Source: Flavobacterium sp. UBA2787
GTDB taxonomy: Bacteria > Bacteroidota > Bacteroidia > Flavobacteriales > Flavobacteriaceae
DNA length: 64,000 nucleotides
Direction of reading: 5' to 3'
Assembly: GCA_002352205.1 (NCBI GenBank)
Contig: DEHZ01000005.1
Location: 124,001-188,000, forward strand
Positions 15,921 to 25,421 of the stretch are shown in pieces. Each line of letters starts with the position of its first letter. The first letter of the stretch is position 1. The notes below the pieces were generated by a model. The model did not search any database and was not told where the DNA came from. It saw nothing but the letters and a program-made list of their open reading frames with translations. The position numbers were made by a program, and so were the translations under genes.

Positions 15921-18791
15921 ATGCCTTTAAACGTTTTTATTTTGAAATCCATTACTCTAAAATATTTTATTTTCTTTATCGCCGCTACTGTTCTGATAGC
16001 TTGTTCTACCAAAAAGGATAAGTTTATGAACCGTAATTTTCATGCGGTCAACACAGAATACAACGTCTTGTTTAATGGTGAGTTGGCTCTTCAGGCCGGT
16101 TTAAATGAAGTTCGAGACACCTACAAAGACAATTTTTGGGAAATTCTTCCGATAGAACGTATGCAAACGGAAGAAGAAGCAATCTTACCCGGACAAAAAG
16201 CCAAAAATGCCAATTTTGAAAAAGCAGAAGAAAAAGCAACTAAAGCCATTCAAAAACGTTCCATGCTCATTGGCGGAAGTGAAAAAAACCCTCAAATGGA
16301 TGAAGCTCACTTACTACTCGGTAAATCAAGATATTACGACCAACGGTTTATTCCGGCTTTAGAAGCGTTCAATTATATTTTGTATAAAAGTCCGGCCAGT
16401 GATAAAATTTATGAAGCTAAAATTTGGAGAGAAAAAACCAATGTTCGACTTGAAAGTGATGCGTTGGCGGTTAATAATCTTACCAAGCTTTTAAGTGAAA
16501 TTAAATTTAAAGACCAAATTTTTGCCGATGCCAATGCTACTTTAGCCCAAGCTTATTTAAATTTAGAACAAAAAGATAGTGCTATTTCTAAATTGAAGTT
16601 GGCCACAAAGTTTACTAAAAAAGACGAAGAAGAAGCCCGATACAAATTCATTTTAGGACAATTATTTGAATCGATTCAAGAAAAAGACAGTGCTTTTGCG
16701 TATTATCAATCGGTTATTGATATGAAAAGAAATTCGCCAAAACGATATACTATTCAGGCTCACGCAAAGCAAATTCAGCAGTATGATGTTACCAAAGGTG
16801 ATACGATTGTTCTTTTTGAAAAATTCAAAAAATTGTTAGAAGACAGAGAAAACCGTCCGTATCTTGATGTTTTATATCATGAAAAAGCATTGGTTTATGA
16901 ACGACTGAAACAACCGGATAATGCGGTAAAAAACTATAATAAATCACTAAAAGCACAATCATTAGACAATTATTTGTTGGCTTCAAATTATCGAAATTTA
17001 GGTGAAATCTATTTCTACAAAGCCAAATACCAAACCGCGGGACATTATTATGATAGTACTTTAGCTTTACTAAAACCAAGAACGCGTGAGTTCAATGCCT
17101 TTAAAAAGAAAAGGGATAACTTAGATGATGTTATCAAATATGAAGGAATTGCTCAACGTAACGACAGTATTTTAAATGTAGCTTCACTTTCAGTCGCTGA
17201 TAAAATTGCATTTTTTGAAGATTATATTACTAAACTTAAAAAGAAAGAGGAAGAAGCTGAAAAGTTAGCCTTAATTCAAGCTGAAAAAGCTGAAATAGCC
17301 GCCTCAAATCTTCAAAATTCTAGAGATCTTTCTATCAGCAATCGAAATAGTATTGGTAATCCGGCAGTAAATTCTGCTGGAGCCGGATTTTCAGGAGATT
17401 CAAAATTCTATTTCTATAACCCAACTACTGTAGAATTTGGAAAAAGAGAGTTTGCTAAAACATGGGGAAAAAGAAACCCTGATGGAAATTGGCGATTGTC
17501 TTCCAATAGGTTGACACAATCTACAAAAGAAGAACCCGAAGAACAAAAAGAAGAAGAAGTTGTAGCAGCAAAAGAAGCTGATCCAAAATATTCACCTGAC
17601 TTTTATATTTCACAATTACCAACCGCAAAAGTAGAATTGGATAGTATTGCCAAAGAAAGAAACTTTGCATATTATCAATTGGGTGTGATTTATAAAGAAA
17701 AATTCAAAGAATATCAATTAGCTTCAGACCGTTTAGAGATTTTATTGCGAAGCAAACCCGAAGAACGTTTGGTATTACCGGCAATGTATAATTTGTTTAA
17801 AATTTACGAAATCACTGATCCTGCCAAAGCTTTGGCAATGAAAGACAAAATTATTACGCAGTTTCCGGATTCCCGCTATGCACAAATACTTTCAAAATCG
17901 GGAACTTCTGCAGAAAATTTGATTGACGATCCTGAAATTGTGTATAAAAATCTTTATAAATCCTATGAAAAGGGAGAATATAGAGAAGTTTTTGCTAACA
18001 CAGATTTTGCAATAGAAAAATTCACCGGAGATGAAATCATGCCAAAATTAGAGTTGCTAAAATCTAAAATTGTAGCTAAAATTAAAGGATTGGCAGAATA
18101 TAAAAAAGCATTAAATTATGTAGCCTTAACCTATCCAAATTCAGATGAAGGAAAAGATGCCGAAGAGTTATTGTATGATAACATTCCGTATTTAGAAAGT
18201 TTATATTTTGATCAGGTGGAAGCAACCAGTTATAAAGTACTTTATTATGCTGATAATTTAGAAGATAAAAAAGTAAAAACGTTAATTGAAAAGATTACGA
18301 AATTCATCAAAGAAAGAAATCAATCGCAATTAACCACTTCGATCGATTTGTATACGATGGATAAAAACTTCTTTGTAATTCATGGATTGCGAGATGAAGA
18401 ATATGCCAAAGGAGTTGTTTCTATTTTAAAAGAGTTTAAAGATTATAAAATTACAGAACAAGCCATCGTTATTTCTTCTGAAAATTATAAAGTGGTTCAG
18501 ATGAAAAAGAATTTAGAAGAATACCTCGATCCGAGTTTGCGAGTTGTTCCGCCACCGTATAGTCCAAAACCTAAAAGAGCAAAACAACAGCAAGAACGAC
18601 CACAAGTGGTTATTCCAACACAAAACCCAAAATTACCACCTACACAAAGTAGTGGAAGTATGCAACCCCCATCGGGTAACGATCCACAAACTGCACCCAA
18701 AAGCAATACGAGGGATAGCAGAAACAACACGCAAGAAGCCAGATCGGCTATTATGCCACCTTCTGAAGGTGAAAGACCAAAAAAAGGATAG
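15921..18791 (+). CDS. sprE: Type IX secretion/gliding TPR lipoprotein SprE (PorW)
   Basis: A 956-residue protein with a signal peptide ending in the lipobox LIAC (Cys about 28), so an outer-membrane-linked lipoprotein. After the N-terminal KFMNRNFHAVNTEYNVLFNGELAL block come many tetratricopeptide-like helical repeats, a charged coiled segment near 430-460 and a C-terminal proline/glutamine-rich tail. This layout is that of SprE/PorW, needed for type IX secretion and gliding in Flavobacterium and Porphyromonas. The bactofilin gene starts 2 bases after its stop. The ATP synthase genes follow, an order I believe is shared with related flavobacteria. Confidence 0.88.
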   Translation: MPLNVFILKSITLKYFIFFIAATVLIACSTKKDKFMNRNFHAVNTEYNVLFNGELALQAGLNEVRDTYKDNFWEILPIERMQTEEEAILPGQKAKNANFEKAEEKATKAIQKRSMLIGGSEKNPQMDEAHLLLGKSRYYDQRFIPALEAFNYILYKSPASDKIYEAKIWREKTNVRLESDALAVNNLTKLLSEIKFKDQIFADANATLAQAYLNLEQKDSAISKLKLATKFTKKDEEEARYKFILGQLFESIQEKDSAFAYYQSVIDMKRNSPKRYTIQAHAKQIQQYDVTKGDTIVLFEKFKKLLEDRENRPYLDVLYHEKALVYERLKQPDNAVKNYNKSLKAQSLDNYLLASNYRNLGEIYFYKAKYQTAGHYYDSTLALLKPRTREFNAFKKKRDNLDDVIKYEGIAQRNDSILNVASLSVADKIAFFEDYITKLKKKEEEAEKLALIQAEKAEIAASNLQNSRDLSISNRNSIGNPAVNSAGAGFSGDSKFYFYNPTTVEFGKREFAKTWGKRNPDGNWRLSSNRLTQSTKEEPEEQKEEEVVAAKEADPKYSPDFYISQLPTAKVELDSIAKERNFAYYQLGVIYKEKFKEYQLASDRLEILLRSKPEERLVLPAMYNLFKIYEITDPAKALAMKDKIITQFPDSRYAQILSKSGTSAENLIDDPEIVYKNLYKSYEKGEYREVFANTDFAIEKFTGDEIMPKLELLKSKIVAKIKGLAEYKKALNYVALTYPNSDEGKDAEELLYDNIPYLESLYFDQVEATSYKVLYYADNLEDKKVKTLIEKITKFIKERNQSQLTTSIDLYTMDKNFFVIHGLRDEEYAKGVVSILKEFKDYKITEQAIVISSENYKVVQMKKNLEEYLDPSLRVVPPPYSPKPKRAKQQQERPQVVIPTQNPKLPPTQSSGSMQPPSGNDPQTAPKSNTRDSRNNTQEARSAIMPPSEGERPKKG

Positions 18792-18793
18792 TT

Positions 18794-19201
18794 ATGTTTA
18801 AAAAAGACTCTAAATCATATACAGACTTACTCGGAAAAACGAACAGAATTGTAGAGGGAACAATTATAAAAGGTGATATTACTACATCTGCAGATTTCAG
18901 ATTAGACGGTCATTTAATTGGAAATTTTCACTCCAAAGGAAAAATCGTGATTGGACCAGGCGGAATTGTAAAAGGAGATATAGTTTGTAAAAATGCTGAC
19001 ATTGAAGGTAAGTTTGAAGGGAAAATACAAGTAAGTGAAATCTTAAGCCTCAAATCAAAAGCAATAATTCATGGTGAAGTGATTTGTGGAAAACTAGCCG
19101 TAGAACCCGGAGCAGAATTCAGTGCTTCCTGTGTCATGAAGCCCAACGTGAAAACTTTACCACCGCAAAATGAATCAGGAATCGAAGAAAAAACCGCTTA
19201 A
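18794..19201 (+). CDS. Bactofilin family cytoskeletal protein
   Basis: A 135-residue protein with the bactofilin beta-helix: NRIVEGTIIKGDITTSADFRLDGHLIGNF, then repeated short turns with KGKIVIGPGGIVKGDIVCKNADIEGKFEGKI and a final KLAVEPGAEFSASC. Bactofilins polymerise without nucleotide and organise envelope processes. It is tightly coupled to sprE upstream, and its last 32 bases overlap the small AtpZ-like gene in another frame. Confidence 0.9.
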   Translation: MFKKDSKSYTDLLGKTNRIVEGTIIKGDITTSADFRLDGHLIGNFHSKGKIVIGPGGIVKGDIVCKNADIEGKFEGKIQVSEILSLKSKAIIHGEVICGKLAVEPGAEFSASCVMKPNVKTLPPQNESGIEEKTA

Positions 19202-19394
19202 TAAATGGTTGGTTTTAATGAACATTCCATTTCAAATGGGCGTGATTATTTTTGCCGGAGTATATTTTGGTAATTGGCTCGACGAAAAACAACAAAATAA
19301 AAATTCACTTTATACTATTATTTTTTCATTGTTAGCTGTTTTTATAGCTTTGTACAATGTGATTCAACAAGTGAAAAATCTTAATAAAGAATAA
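19170..19394 (+). CDS. AtpZ/AtpI-family small membrane protein
   Basis: A 74-residue protein with two membrane segments (about 13-33 and 46-65), a FQMGVIIFAGVYFGNWLDE motif typical of AtpZ/AtpI proteins and basic ends. Such proteins assist ATP synthase assembly or magnesium supply. It starts inside the bactofilin gene (32-base overlap) and ends 3 bases before the next gene. Location ahead of atpB supports the assignment. Confidence 0.8.
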   Translation: MNQESKKKPLNKWLVLMNIPFQMGVIIFAGVYFGNWLDEKQQNKNSLYTIIFSLLAVFIALYNVIQQVKNLNKE

Positions 19395-19397
19395 TGT

Positions 19398-19784
19398 ATG
19401 AAAGAAAAATTACTGCCTTTTATCAAACAATTCATACCCTTTTCCGTCCTTTTGTTTGTTTCTCAATTACTAATTACTCGTTTTTTGTTTGCCGAAACAC
19501 CTTTTTATTATTCGCTATATAGCATTTATGCTTTCCATTTTATACTCACTTTTTTGTTGTATTTGTTTCTAGTTTTTGTCAATGTCACTTTTTTTGATAA
19601 AACCGGATATACTTTTCTAGCCACCGGAATTCTGAAGATGGTGGCATCGGTAGTGTTTCTTCTTCCATTAATTCAATCTGATTTTGAAGATAAAATTCCG
19701 GATGTTGGAGCTTTTTTTATTCCCTTTTTTCTTTTTTTATTATTTGAAACCATTCATTCTGTGCGACTATTAAACGCAGAATGA
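19398..19784 (+). CDS. Small polytopic membrane protein, DUF6168-like
   Basis: A 128-residue protein with four predicted membrane segments. Its place between the AtpZ-like gene and atpB and its topology are like AtpI, the second accessory protein of ATP synthase operons; I recognise it as the flavobacterial DUF6168 type. The evidence for an ATP synthase role is positional only. It ends 133 bases before atpB, and a promoter word lies in that gap. Confidence 0.6.
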   Translation: MKEKLLPFIKQFIPFSVLLFVSQLLITRFLFAETPFYYSLYSIYAFHFILTFLLYLFLVFVNVTFFDKTGYTFLATGILKMVASVVFLLPLIQSDFEDKIPDVGAFFIPFFLFLLFETIHSVRLLNAE

Positions 19785-19868
19785 TTGAGTAATCCGTAAA
19801 AAAGGACCTTCAATTACACCTTTATTTAAAAATTGTGTTTATATATTTTCGTTTATTAATAAAATATG

Positions 19869-19876
19869 TACCTTTG
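19869..19876 (+). promoter_or_regulatory. -7 promoter element of the atp operon
   Basis: TACCTTTG matches TAnnTTTG and is followed by C; it lies 41 bases before the atpB ATG. No TTG at the usual -33 distance was found. It suggests that atpB-G can be transcribed apart from sprE. Confidence 0.55.
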
Positions 19877-19917
19877 CACGAAATTTTAACGACATTAAAT
19901 TCTGCTAAATTTTAAAA

Positions 19918-21000
19918 ATGAGAATAGCAAAAAGTACCATTCAGTTCATTGCGGTTTTATTAGTATCACTGTTACCGATTTCCGGTTTTGCAGGAGGATC
20001 ACATTCAGAAGATAAAGAGTTTAATGCCACAGACTTAATCAATTCGCATATTGGTGATTCGCATGAATTTCACATTGCCGACTGGGATGGTCATCCAATC
20101 ACATTTTATTTACCTGTTATTTTGTGGACAGAAAACGGATTGAAAGTGTTTTCATCCTCAAAATTTCACCATGATAACGAAGGGATAGAAGTGGTTGAAA
20201 TTGATGGAGAAAAATTCGTTCGTTACAAAGAAGTAATTTATTATGCTGATAAATTTGCTGAAATTACTGATGAGTCAGACAAAAGCGGATTAAATTTTGC
20301 CGCAAGACCGTTGAACTTTTCAATTACCAAATTGGTTTTCTCGATGTTGATGTCAGTTATCATATTGTTTTTATTGTTTACGGCAGTTGCTCGTTCATAC
20401 AACAAAAATAAAATGGCTCCCAAAGGATTAGCCGGTTTCTTAGAACCATTGGTTTTGTTCGTTAGAGACGATATTGCGATTCCAAACATCGGACATAAAA
20501 ATTATGCAAAATACATGCCGTATTTGTTAACCATCTTTTTCTTTATTTGGATTAACAACTTAATCGGATTAATTCCTTTCTTCCCGTTTAGTTCTAACTT
20601 AACCGGAAATATTTATTTCACTTTCGTTTTAGCATTCATTACCTTTTTAATCACTACATTTAGTGCTAATAAAAACTATTGGGGACATATTTTTGCTCCA
20701 CCGGTTCCAAAAGCATTATACCCGATTATGTGGCCGGTAGAGATTATCGGAATGTTTACTAAACCTTTTGCATTGATGATTCGTCTTTTTGCTAACATTA
20801 CAGCGGGACACATTATTATATTGAGTTTAATTTCATTAATCTATATTTTCAAAACAGCATGGATTTCTCCTGTTTCGGGAGCATTTGTATTGTTCATGAG
20901 TGTCTTGGAAATGTTGGTTGCGGCTCTTCAAGCGTATGTATTTACCTTGTTGTCTGCCTTGTTTATCGGTCAAGCTGTAGAAGAGCACGACCACCACTAA
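19918..21000 (+). CDS. atpB: ATP synthase F0 subunit a
   Basis: The proton-channel subunit of ATP synthase, 360 residues. It has a cleavable-looking signal peptide (residues 1-25, ending in SGFAGG) and a periplasmic N-terminal domain of about 110 residues, as in other Bacteroidetes subunits a. Five to six membrane segments follow, with the conserved arginine in KPFALMIRLFANITAGHI and a C-terminal LEMLVAALQAYVFTLLSALFI helix. It is the first gene of the atpB-E-F-H-(x)-A-G cluster. Confidence 0.96.
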   Translation: MRIAKSTIQFIAVLLVSLLPISGFAGGSHSEDKEFNATDLINSHIGDSHEFHIADWDGHPITFYLPVILWTENGLKVFSSSKFHHDNEGIEVVEIDGEKFVRYKEVIYYADKFAEITDESDKSGLNFAARPLNFSITKLVFSMLMSVIILFLLFTAVARSYNKNKMAPKGLAGFLEPLVLFVRDDIAIPNIGHKNYAKYMPYLLTIFFFIWINNLIGLIPFFPFSSNLTGNIYFTFVLAFITFLITTFSANKNYWGHIFAPPVPKALYPIMWPVEIIGMFTKPFALMIRLFANITAGHIIILSLISLIYIFKTAWISPVSGAFVLFMSVLEMLVAALQAYVFTLLSALFIGQAVEEHDHH

Positions 21001-21023
21001 AATTGAGTTTTTTTAATTATTAA

Positions 21024-21242
<219 letters not shown>

Positions 21243-21261
21243 TTTTCAAAAAAAAGAACAC

Positions 21262-21295
21262 GTTTCGCAACGGTTGGTTGCGAAACTGTTTTTAA
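21262..21295 (+). terminator. Hairpin between atpE and atpF (likely partial terminator or mRNA stabiliser)
   Basis: A perfect 10-bp stem, GTTTCGCAAC (21262-21271) and GTTGCGAAAC (21277-21286), with a 5-base loop and a following T run. Placed after atpE, it would let more c subunit be made than downstream subunits. Confidence 0.65.
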
Positions 21296-21326
21296 AAAAG
21301 TAAAACAATTTTAATCTATATAAAAC

Positions 21327-21818
21327 ATGAACTTAACTTCACCGGAAAGTTTAATTTTTTGGACAACGATCATCTTTGTGGTTTTCTTTTTCTTAATGAA
21401 AAAGTTTGCTTGGAAGCCTATTTTAGGAGCTGTTAAAAGCAGAGAAGAATCAATCAACAATGCATTAGCTGCTGCTGAAACAGCAAAATTAGAAATGCAA
21501 AACTTGACTGCTTCTAATGAACGTTTATTAGCCGAAGCCAGAGCAGAAAGAGATGCTATGATGAAAGAAGCTCGTGAAATCAAAGAAAAAATGATTAACG
21601 ATGCAAAATCTGAAGCTCAAACGCAAGGCGAGAAAATGATTGCTCAAGCAAAATCAGCTATTGAAAGCGAGAAAAATGCAGCCATGGCCGAATTGAAAAA
21701 TCAGGTTTCAACGTTGTCAATTGAGATTGCAGAAAAAGTATTAAAAAGCGAATTAGCCAACACAGAAGCTCAAACCAAATTGGTAGAGAAAATGTTAGGC
21801 GATGCTAAATTAAATTAA
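21327..21818 (+). CDS. atpF: ATP synthase F0 subunit b
   Basis: The 163-residue peripheral stalk subunit: one N-terminal membrane helix (about 8-27) followed by a long charged, alanine-rich helix that dimerises (AETAKLEMQNLTASNERLLAEARAERD and onward). Length and layout are typical. Its stop is 5 bases before atpH. Confidence 0.95.
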   Translation: MNLTSPESLIFWTTIIFVVFFFLMKKFAWKPILGAVKSREESINNALAAAETAKLEMQNLTASNERLLAEARAERDAMMKEAREIKEKMINDAKSEAQTQGEKMIAQAKSAIESEKNAAMAELKNQVSTLSIEIAEKVLKSELANTEAQTKLVEKMLGDAKLN

Positions 21819-21823
21819 TCCGT

Positions 21824-22351
21824 ATGTCAAGAGCTGCGATTAGATATGCCAAAGCAATTATAGAAAATGCTGTTTCCAACGGAAGAGCCGATGCGGTGAA
21901 TCAAGATATGAAATTGATTAACGAAACGGTAAATTCTAATGAGGAATTAAAGCTTTTTTTAGTTAGTCCTGTTGTAAAACCGGAAGCAAAATTTGATGCC
22001 TTGTCTGAAATATTTGCATCCGTTCAAAACGATACCAAAGGATTATTTTTATTGCTAAAAGAAAACAAACGTTTCGAGATTTTAGGAGAAATCGCAGAGC
22101 AATATAATGCTCAACACGATGTGTTAAACGGAATCGAAGTGGCAAAAGTGACCACTGCTTTCCCAATCAATTCAGATTTAGAAGCAAAAGTTTTGGCAAA
22201 AATAAAAGAGTTTTCAAATAAGAAAATTACGTTAATCAACACAGTAGATCCATCCATCATTGGAGGATTTATTTTGAGAATTGGCGATCAACAATACAAT
22301 GCATCTGTAGCAAACAGATTGCAACAATTAAAGAGAGAATTTTCAAACTAA
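21824..22351 (+). CDS. atpH: ATP synthase F1 subunit delta
   Basis: The 175-residue subunit that joins the peripheral stalk to F1. It starts MSRAAIRYAKAI, has the N-terminal helical domain and ends with the family's GGFILRIGDQQYNASVANRLQQLKRE segment. Normal length. In this genome a gene for an unrelated secreted protein, not atpA, follows directly. Confidence 0.95.
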   Translation: MSRAAIRYAKAIIENAVSNGRADAVNQDMKLINETVNSNEELKLFLVSPVVKPEAKFDALSEIFASVQNDTKGLFLLLKENKRFEILGEIAEQYNAQHDVLNGIEVAKVTTAFPINSDLEAKVLAKIKEFSNKKITLINTVDPSIIGGFILRIGDQQYNASVANRLQQLKREFSN

Positions 22352-22357
22352 TTTGAT

Positions 22358-22795
22358 ATGAAAAAAATTATTACAATTCTATTTTTATTCTTTTCTTTTT
22401 TAGGGTTTTCTCAAAAGGTAAAATTCAAAAAGGGAGATGTTATTGTTGATGATGTTGTTTGGATGAAATATACAGACTGTGGGACTTTTGATTCAACATG
22501 TTCATTATATAATTTAAAAGACGAAGAAATTATTTTTTTTAAATATATATTTATTGAAGGAGCTGTTCCAAAAACACAAGCTAATCCTCAAGGAAGATTT
22601 GGTTATGTTGAAGTAAATTTCATTGGTTTGAAGAAAAGTTTTGAAATTCAGGAAACAAACAAGAACATTATAGAAATTTTATACAAATCCAAAATTTTTA
22701 ATTCTGAAGGAGATTTAGACGAAGAAAAAGTAGATCGGTTAGTACAAAAATACGGAAGCGATTTTTCACCTCGATTTAAGAATTACGGAAATTAA
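22358..22795 (+). CDS. Unknown secreted protein inside the atp operon
   Basis: A 145-residue protein with a clear signal peptide (MKKIITILFLFFSFLGFSQ, cut near residue 19). The mature part has KFKKGDVIVDDVVWMKYTDCGTFDSTCSLYNL with a cysteine pair, and looks like a small beta-rich periplasmic or surface protein. I do not recognise a family. It sits 6 bases after atpH and 22 bases before atpA on the same strand, so it should be transcribed with ATP synthase. Nothing in it suggests a role in the enzyme; insertion into the operon is the likely history. Confidence 0.7.
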   Translation: MKKIITILFLFFSFLGFSQKVKFKKGDVIVDDVVWMKYTDCGTFDSTCSLYNLKDEEIIFFKYIFIEGAVPKTQANPQGRFGYVEVNFIGLKKSFEIQETNKNIIEILYKSKIFNSEGDLDEEKVDRLVQKYGSDFSPRFKNYGN

Positions 22796-22817
22796 TTAGA
22801 TAAAAAATAATTAAACA

Positions 22818-24395
22818 ATGGCGGAAATTAAACCTGCTGAAATTTCAGCAATATTAAAAAAACAATTATCTGGTTTCGAATCAGGTGCATCGTTAGAAGA
22901 AGTAGGAACAGTACTTCAAGTGGGTGATGGTATTGCTCGTGTTTACGGGTTATCAAATGCTCAATACGGAGAGTTAGTACAATTCGACAACGGATTGGAA
23001 GCAATCGTATTAAACTTGGAAGAAGACAATGTTGGGGTAGTATTGTTAGGTCCTTCAACAGGTATTAAAGAAGGTTCTACCGTAAAAAGAACACAACGTA
23101 TCGCTTCCCTAAAAGTAGGTGAGCAAATGGTAGGTCGTGTCGTTGATACATTAGGAAATCCAATCGATGGGAAAGGACCAATCGGTGGAGATCTTTATGA
23201 AATGCCATTGGAAAGAAAAGCTCCCGGAGTAATTTTTCGTCAACCGGTTACTGAACCGTTGCAAACAGGAATCAAATCAATTGATGCGATGATTCCGGTT
23301 GGAAGAGGTCAACGTGAGTTAGTAATTGGTGACCGTCAAACGGGTAAAACGACCGTTTGTATCGATACCATTTTAAATCAAAAAGAATTTTACGATGCAG
23401 GTCAACCTGTGTTTTGTATCTATGTAGCCATTGGACAAAAAGCGTCAACGGTTGCAGGAATCGCTAAAACATTAGAAGACAAAGGAGCAATGGCTTACAC
23501 GGTTATCGTGGCAGCAAATGCTTCAGATCCTGCACCAATGCAAGTATATGCTCCGTTTGCCGGAGCAGCTATCGGAGAATATTTCCGTGATTCAGGTCGT
23601 CCGGCTTTAATTATCTATGACGATTTGTCTAAACAAGCAGTTGCTTACCGTGAGGTTTCTCTTTTATTAAGAAGACCACCGGGACGTGAGGCTTATCCTG
23701 GAGACGTTTTCTACCTTCACTCAAGATTATTAGAAAGAGCAGCAAAAATTATTGCTGATGATGATATCGCTAAAGACATGAACGACTTACCGGATTCTTT
23801 ACGTCCAATCGTAAGAGGTGGTGGTTCATTAACCGCTTTACCAATCATTGAAACACAAGCGGGTGACGTTTCGGCGTATATCCCAACCAACGTAATTTCG
23901 ATTACAGATGGTCAGATTTTCTTGGATGGTGATTTATTTAACTCTGGGGTTCGTCCGGCAATTAACGTAGGTATTTCGGTATCACGTGTAGGAGGTAATG
24001 CTCAGATTAAATCAATGAAAAAAGTATCAGGTACGTTGAAATTGGATCAAGCTCAATTCCGTGAGTTGGAAGCGTTTGCTAAATTTGGTTCAGATTTAGA
24101 TGCGGTTACATTAAACGTAATTGAAAAAGGTAGAAGAAACGTTGAAATCTTGAAACAAGCCGTAAACGATCCGTATACAGTAGAAGATCAAGTTGCAATT
24201 ATCTATGCAGGTTCTAAAAACTTGTTGAGAAATGTTCCTGTAAATAAAGTAAAAGAATTCGAAAGAGATTACATCGAATACTTGAACAACAAACACAGAG
24301 ATACATTAAACGCTTTAAAAGCCGGTAAATTCTCAGATGAGATTACTGATGTTTTAGACCGTTCAGCGAAAGAAGTTTCAGCAAAATATAATTAA
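22818..24395 (+). CDS. atpA: ATP synthase F1 subunit alpha
   Basis: The 525-residue nucleotide-binding subunit of F1. It has the beta-barrel N-terminus, Walker A GDRQTGKT at 171-178, the [17 protein letters not shown] Walker B region, the [26 protein letters not shown] segment and the visiting-arginine region [10 protein letters not shown]. All are normal. The 77-base gap to atpG is filled by an octamer repeat rather than a usual spacer. Confidence 0.97.
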   Translation: MAEIKPAEISAILKKQLSGFESGASLEEVGTVLQVGDGIARVYGLSNAQYGELVQFDNGLEAIVLNLEEDNVGVVLLGPSTGIKEGSTVKRTQRIASLKVGEQMVGRVVDTLGNPIDGKGPIGGDLYEMPLERKAPGVIFRQPVTEPLQTGIKSIDAMIPVGRGQRELVIGDRQTGKTTVCIDTILNQKEFYDAGQPVFCIYVAIGQKASTVAGIAKTLEDKGAMAYTVIVAANASDPAPMQVYAPFAGAAIGEYFRDSGRPALIIYDDLSKQAVAYREVSLLLRRPPGREAYPGDVFYLHSRLLERAAKIIADDDIAKDMNDLPDSLRPIVRGGGSLTALPIIETQAGDVSAYIPTNVISITDGQIFLDGDLFNSGVRPAINVGISVSRVGGNAQIKSMKKVSGTLKLDQAQFRELEAFAKFGSDLDAVTLNVIEKGRRNVEILKQAVNDPYTVEDQVAIIYAGSKNLLRNVPVNKVKEFERDYIEYLNNKHRDTLNALKAGKFSDEITDVLDRSAKEVSAKYN

Positions 24396-24472
24396 TTAGT
24401 CAATTAGACAATGTGTTAATTAGACAATTAATTGACACATTGATAAATTGACACATCGACTCATTATAGAAA
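24396..24472. repeat. Post-stop octamer array between atpA and atpG
   Basis: Beginning at the first base after the atpA TAA: TTAGTCAA, TTAGACAA, TGTGTTAA, TTAGACAA, then words in the opposite sense (ATTGACAC, ATTGATAA, ATTGACAC). The phase is 8 bases. The two senses can pair into a hairpin (AATGTGTTAATT with AATTGACACATT, one mismatch). Confidence 0.7.
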
Positions 24473-25330
24473 ATGGCAAATTTAAAGGAAATCCGTAATA
24501 GAATTAGTTCCGTTTCATCCACGATGCAAATCACATCGGCGATGAAGATGGTTTCTGCCGCAAAGCTAAAAAAGGCTCAAGATGCCATTACAGCCATGCG
24601 ACCTTATGCCGAAAAATTAACCGAAATTCTACAAAGTTTAAGTGCTTCGATGGAAGGCGAAATTGGTGGAGAATTCACAACTCAACGTGAGGTAAAAAAG
24701 GTTTTAATTGTGGCCATCACTTCCAACAGAGGTTTGTGTGGTGCTTTTAATACCAATGTTATCAAACAAGTGAAAGTATTAGCCGATTCGTATGTGGGTA
24801 AAAAAGTAGATGTTGTTGCCATTGGTAAAAAAGGAAATGATGTTTTAGGAAAAACCTGCTCTGTTATTGCCAATAAAAGCGAAGTTTTTGATGCGTTGAC
24901 TTTTGATAATGTAGCAAGTATTTCTGAATTATTAACAGAAAAATTCATTTCAGGCGATTACGATAAAATCGAAATTGTGTACAACCAATTCAAAAATGCG
25001 GCGACACAAATCGTTCAAACAGAACAATTTTTACCGTTAGCTCCGGTTGTTGGTGCTGCTGTAGCAAGTTCAGATTATATTTTTGAACCATCCAAAGAAG
25101 AAATTGTGTTAACCTTGATTCCAAAATCATTAAAAACACAATTATACAAAGCCATTCGTGATTCATTTGCTTCTGAACACGGAGCTCGTATGACCGCAAT
25201 GCACAAAGCAACGGATAACGCAACCGAATTGAGAAATCAGTTGAAATTAACTTATAACAAAGCCCGTCAAGCAGCGATTACTAATGAAATTTTAGAGATT
25301 GTTGGTGGAGCAGAAGCGTTGAAAGGATAA
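24473..25330 (+). CDS. atpG: ATP synthase F1 subunit gamma
   Basis: The 285-residue rotor shaft. The N-terminal helix ANLKEIRNRISSVSSTMQITSAMKMVSAAKLKKAQ and C-terminal helix ASEHGARMTAMHKATDNATELRNQLKLTYNKARQAAITNEILEIVGGAEAL, which form the coiled coil inside F1, are both intact; the Rossmann-like middle has SNRGLCGAFN. It ends the cluster; atpD and atpC are not in this window. Its last 20 bases plus 8 bases downstream are repeated 752 bases away. Confidence 0.97.
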   Translation: MANLKEIRNRISSVSSTMQITSAMKMVSAAKLKKAQDAITAMRPYAEKLTEILQSLSASMEGEIGGEFTTQREVKKVLIVAITSNRGLCGAFNTNVIKQVKVLADSYVGKKVDVVAIGKKGNDVLGKTCSVIANKSEVFDALTFDNVASISELLTEKFISGDYDKIEIVYNQFKNAATQIVQTEQFLPLAPVVGAAVASSDYIFEPSKEEIVLTLIPKSLKTQLYKAIRDSFASEHGARMTAMHKATDNATELRNQLKLTYNKARQAAITNEILEIVGGAEALKG

Positions 25331-25338
25331 TCAAAATA
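25311..25338. repeat. 28-bp direct repeat, copy 1 (3' end of atpG)
   Basis: The last 20 bases of atpG including its stop, plus the next 8 bases, occur again without mismatch at 26063-26090. The two copies bracket a lipoprotein gene. Confidence 0.85.
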
Positions 25339-25352
25339 TTTTAATGCAAATT

Positions 25353-25380
25353 AAAGCTGTCTTTATGGACGGCTTTTTTT
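25353..25380 (+). terminator. Rho-independent terminator after atpG
   Basis: A 9-bp stem (AAAGCTGTC, 25353-25361, and GACGGCTTT, 25368-25376, one G-U pair) with a T run. It ends the atp operon in the present arrangement. Confidence 0.75.
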
Positions 25381-25421
25381 GTGGGATGGATTTTCGAAAA
25401 AGTAATCAATTTTGGACTTTA

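Noticed and set aside
19785-19917. Possible tRNA or riboswitch ahead of atpB
   Set aside because: No cloverleaf or conserved aptamer pattern was found; only the promoter word is supported.
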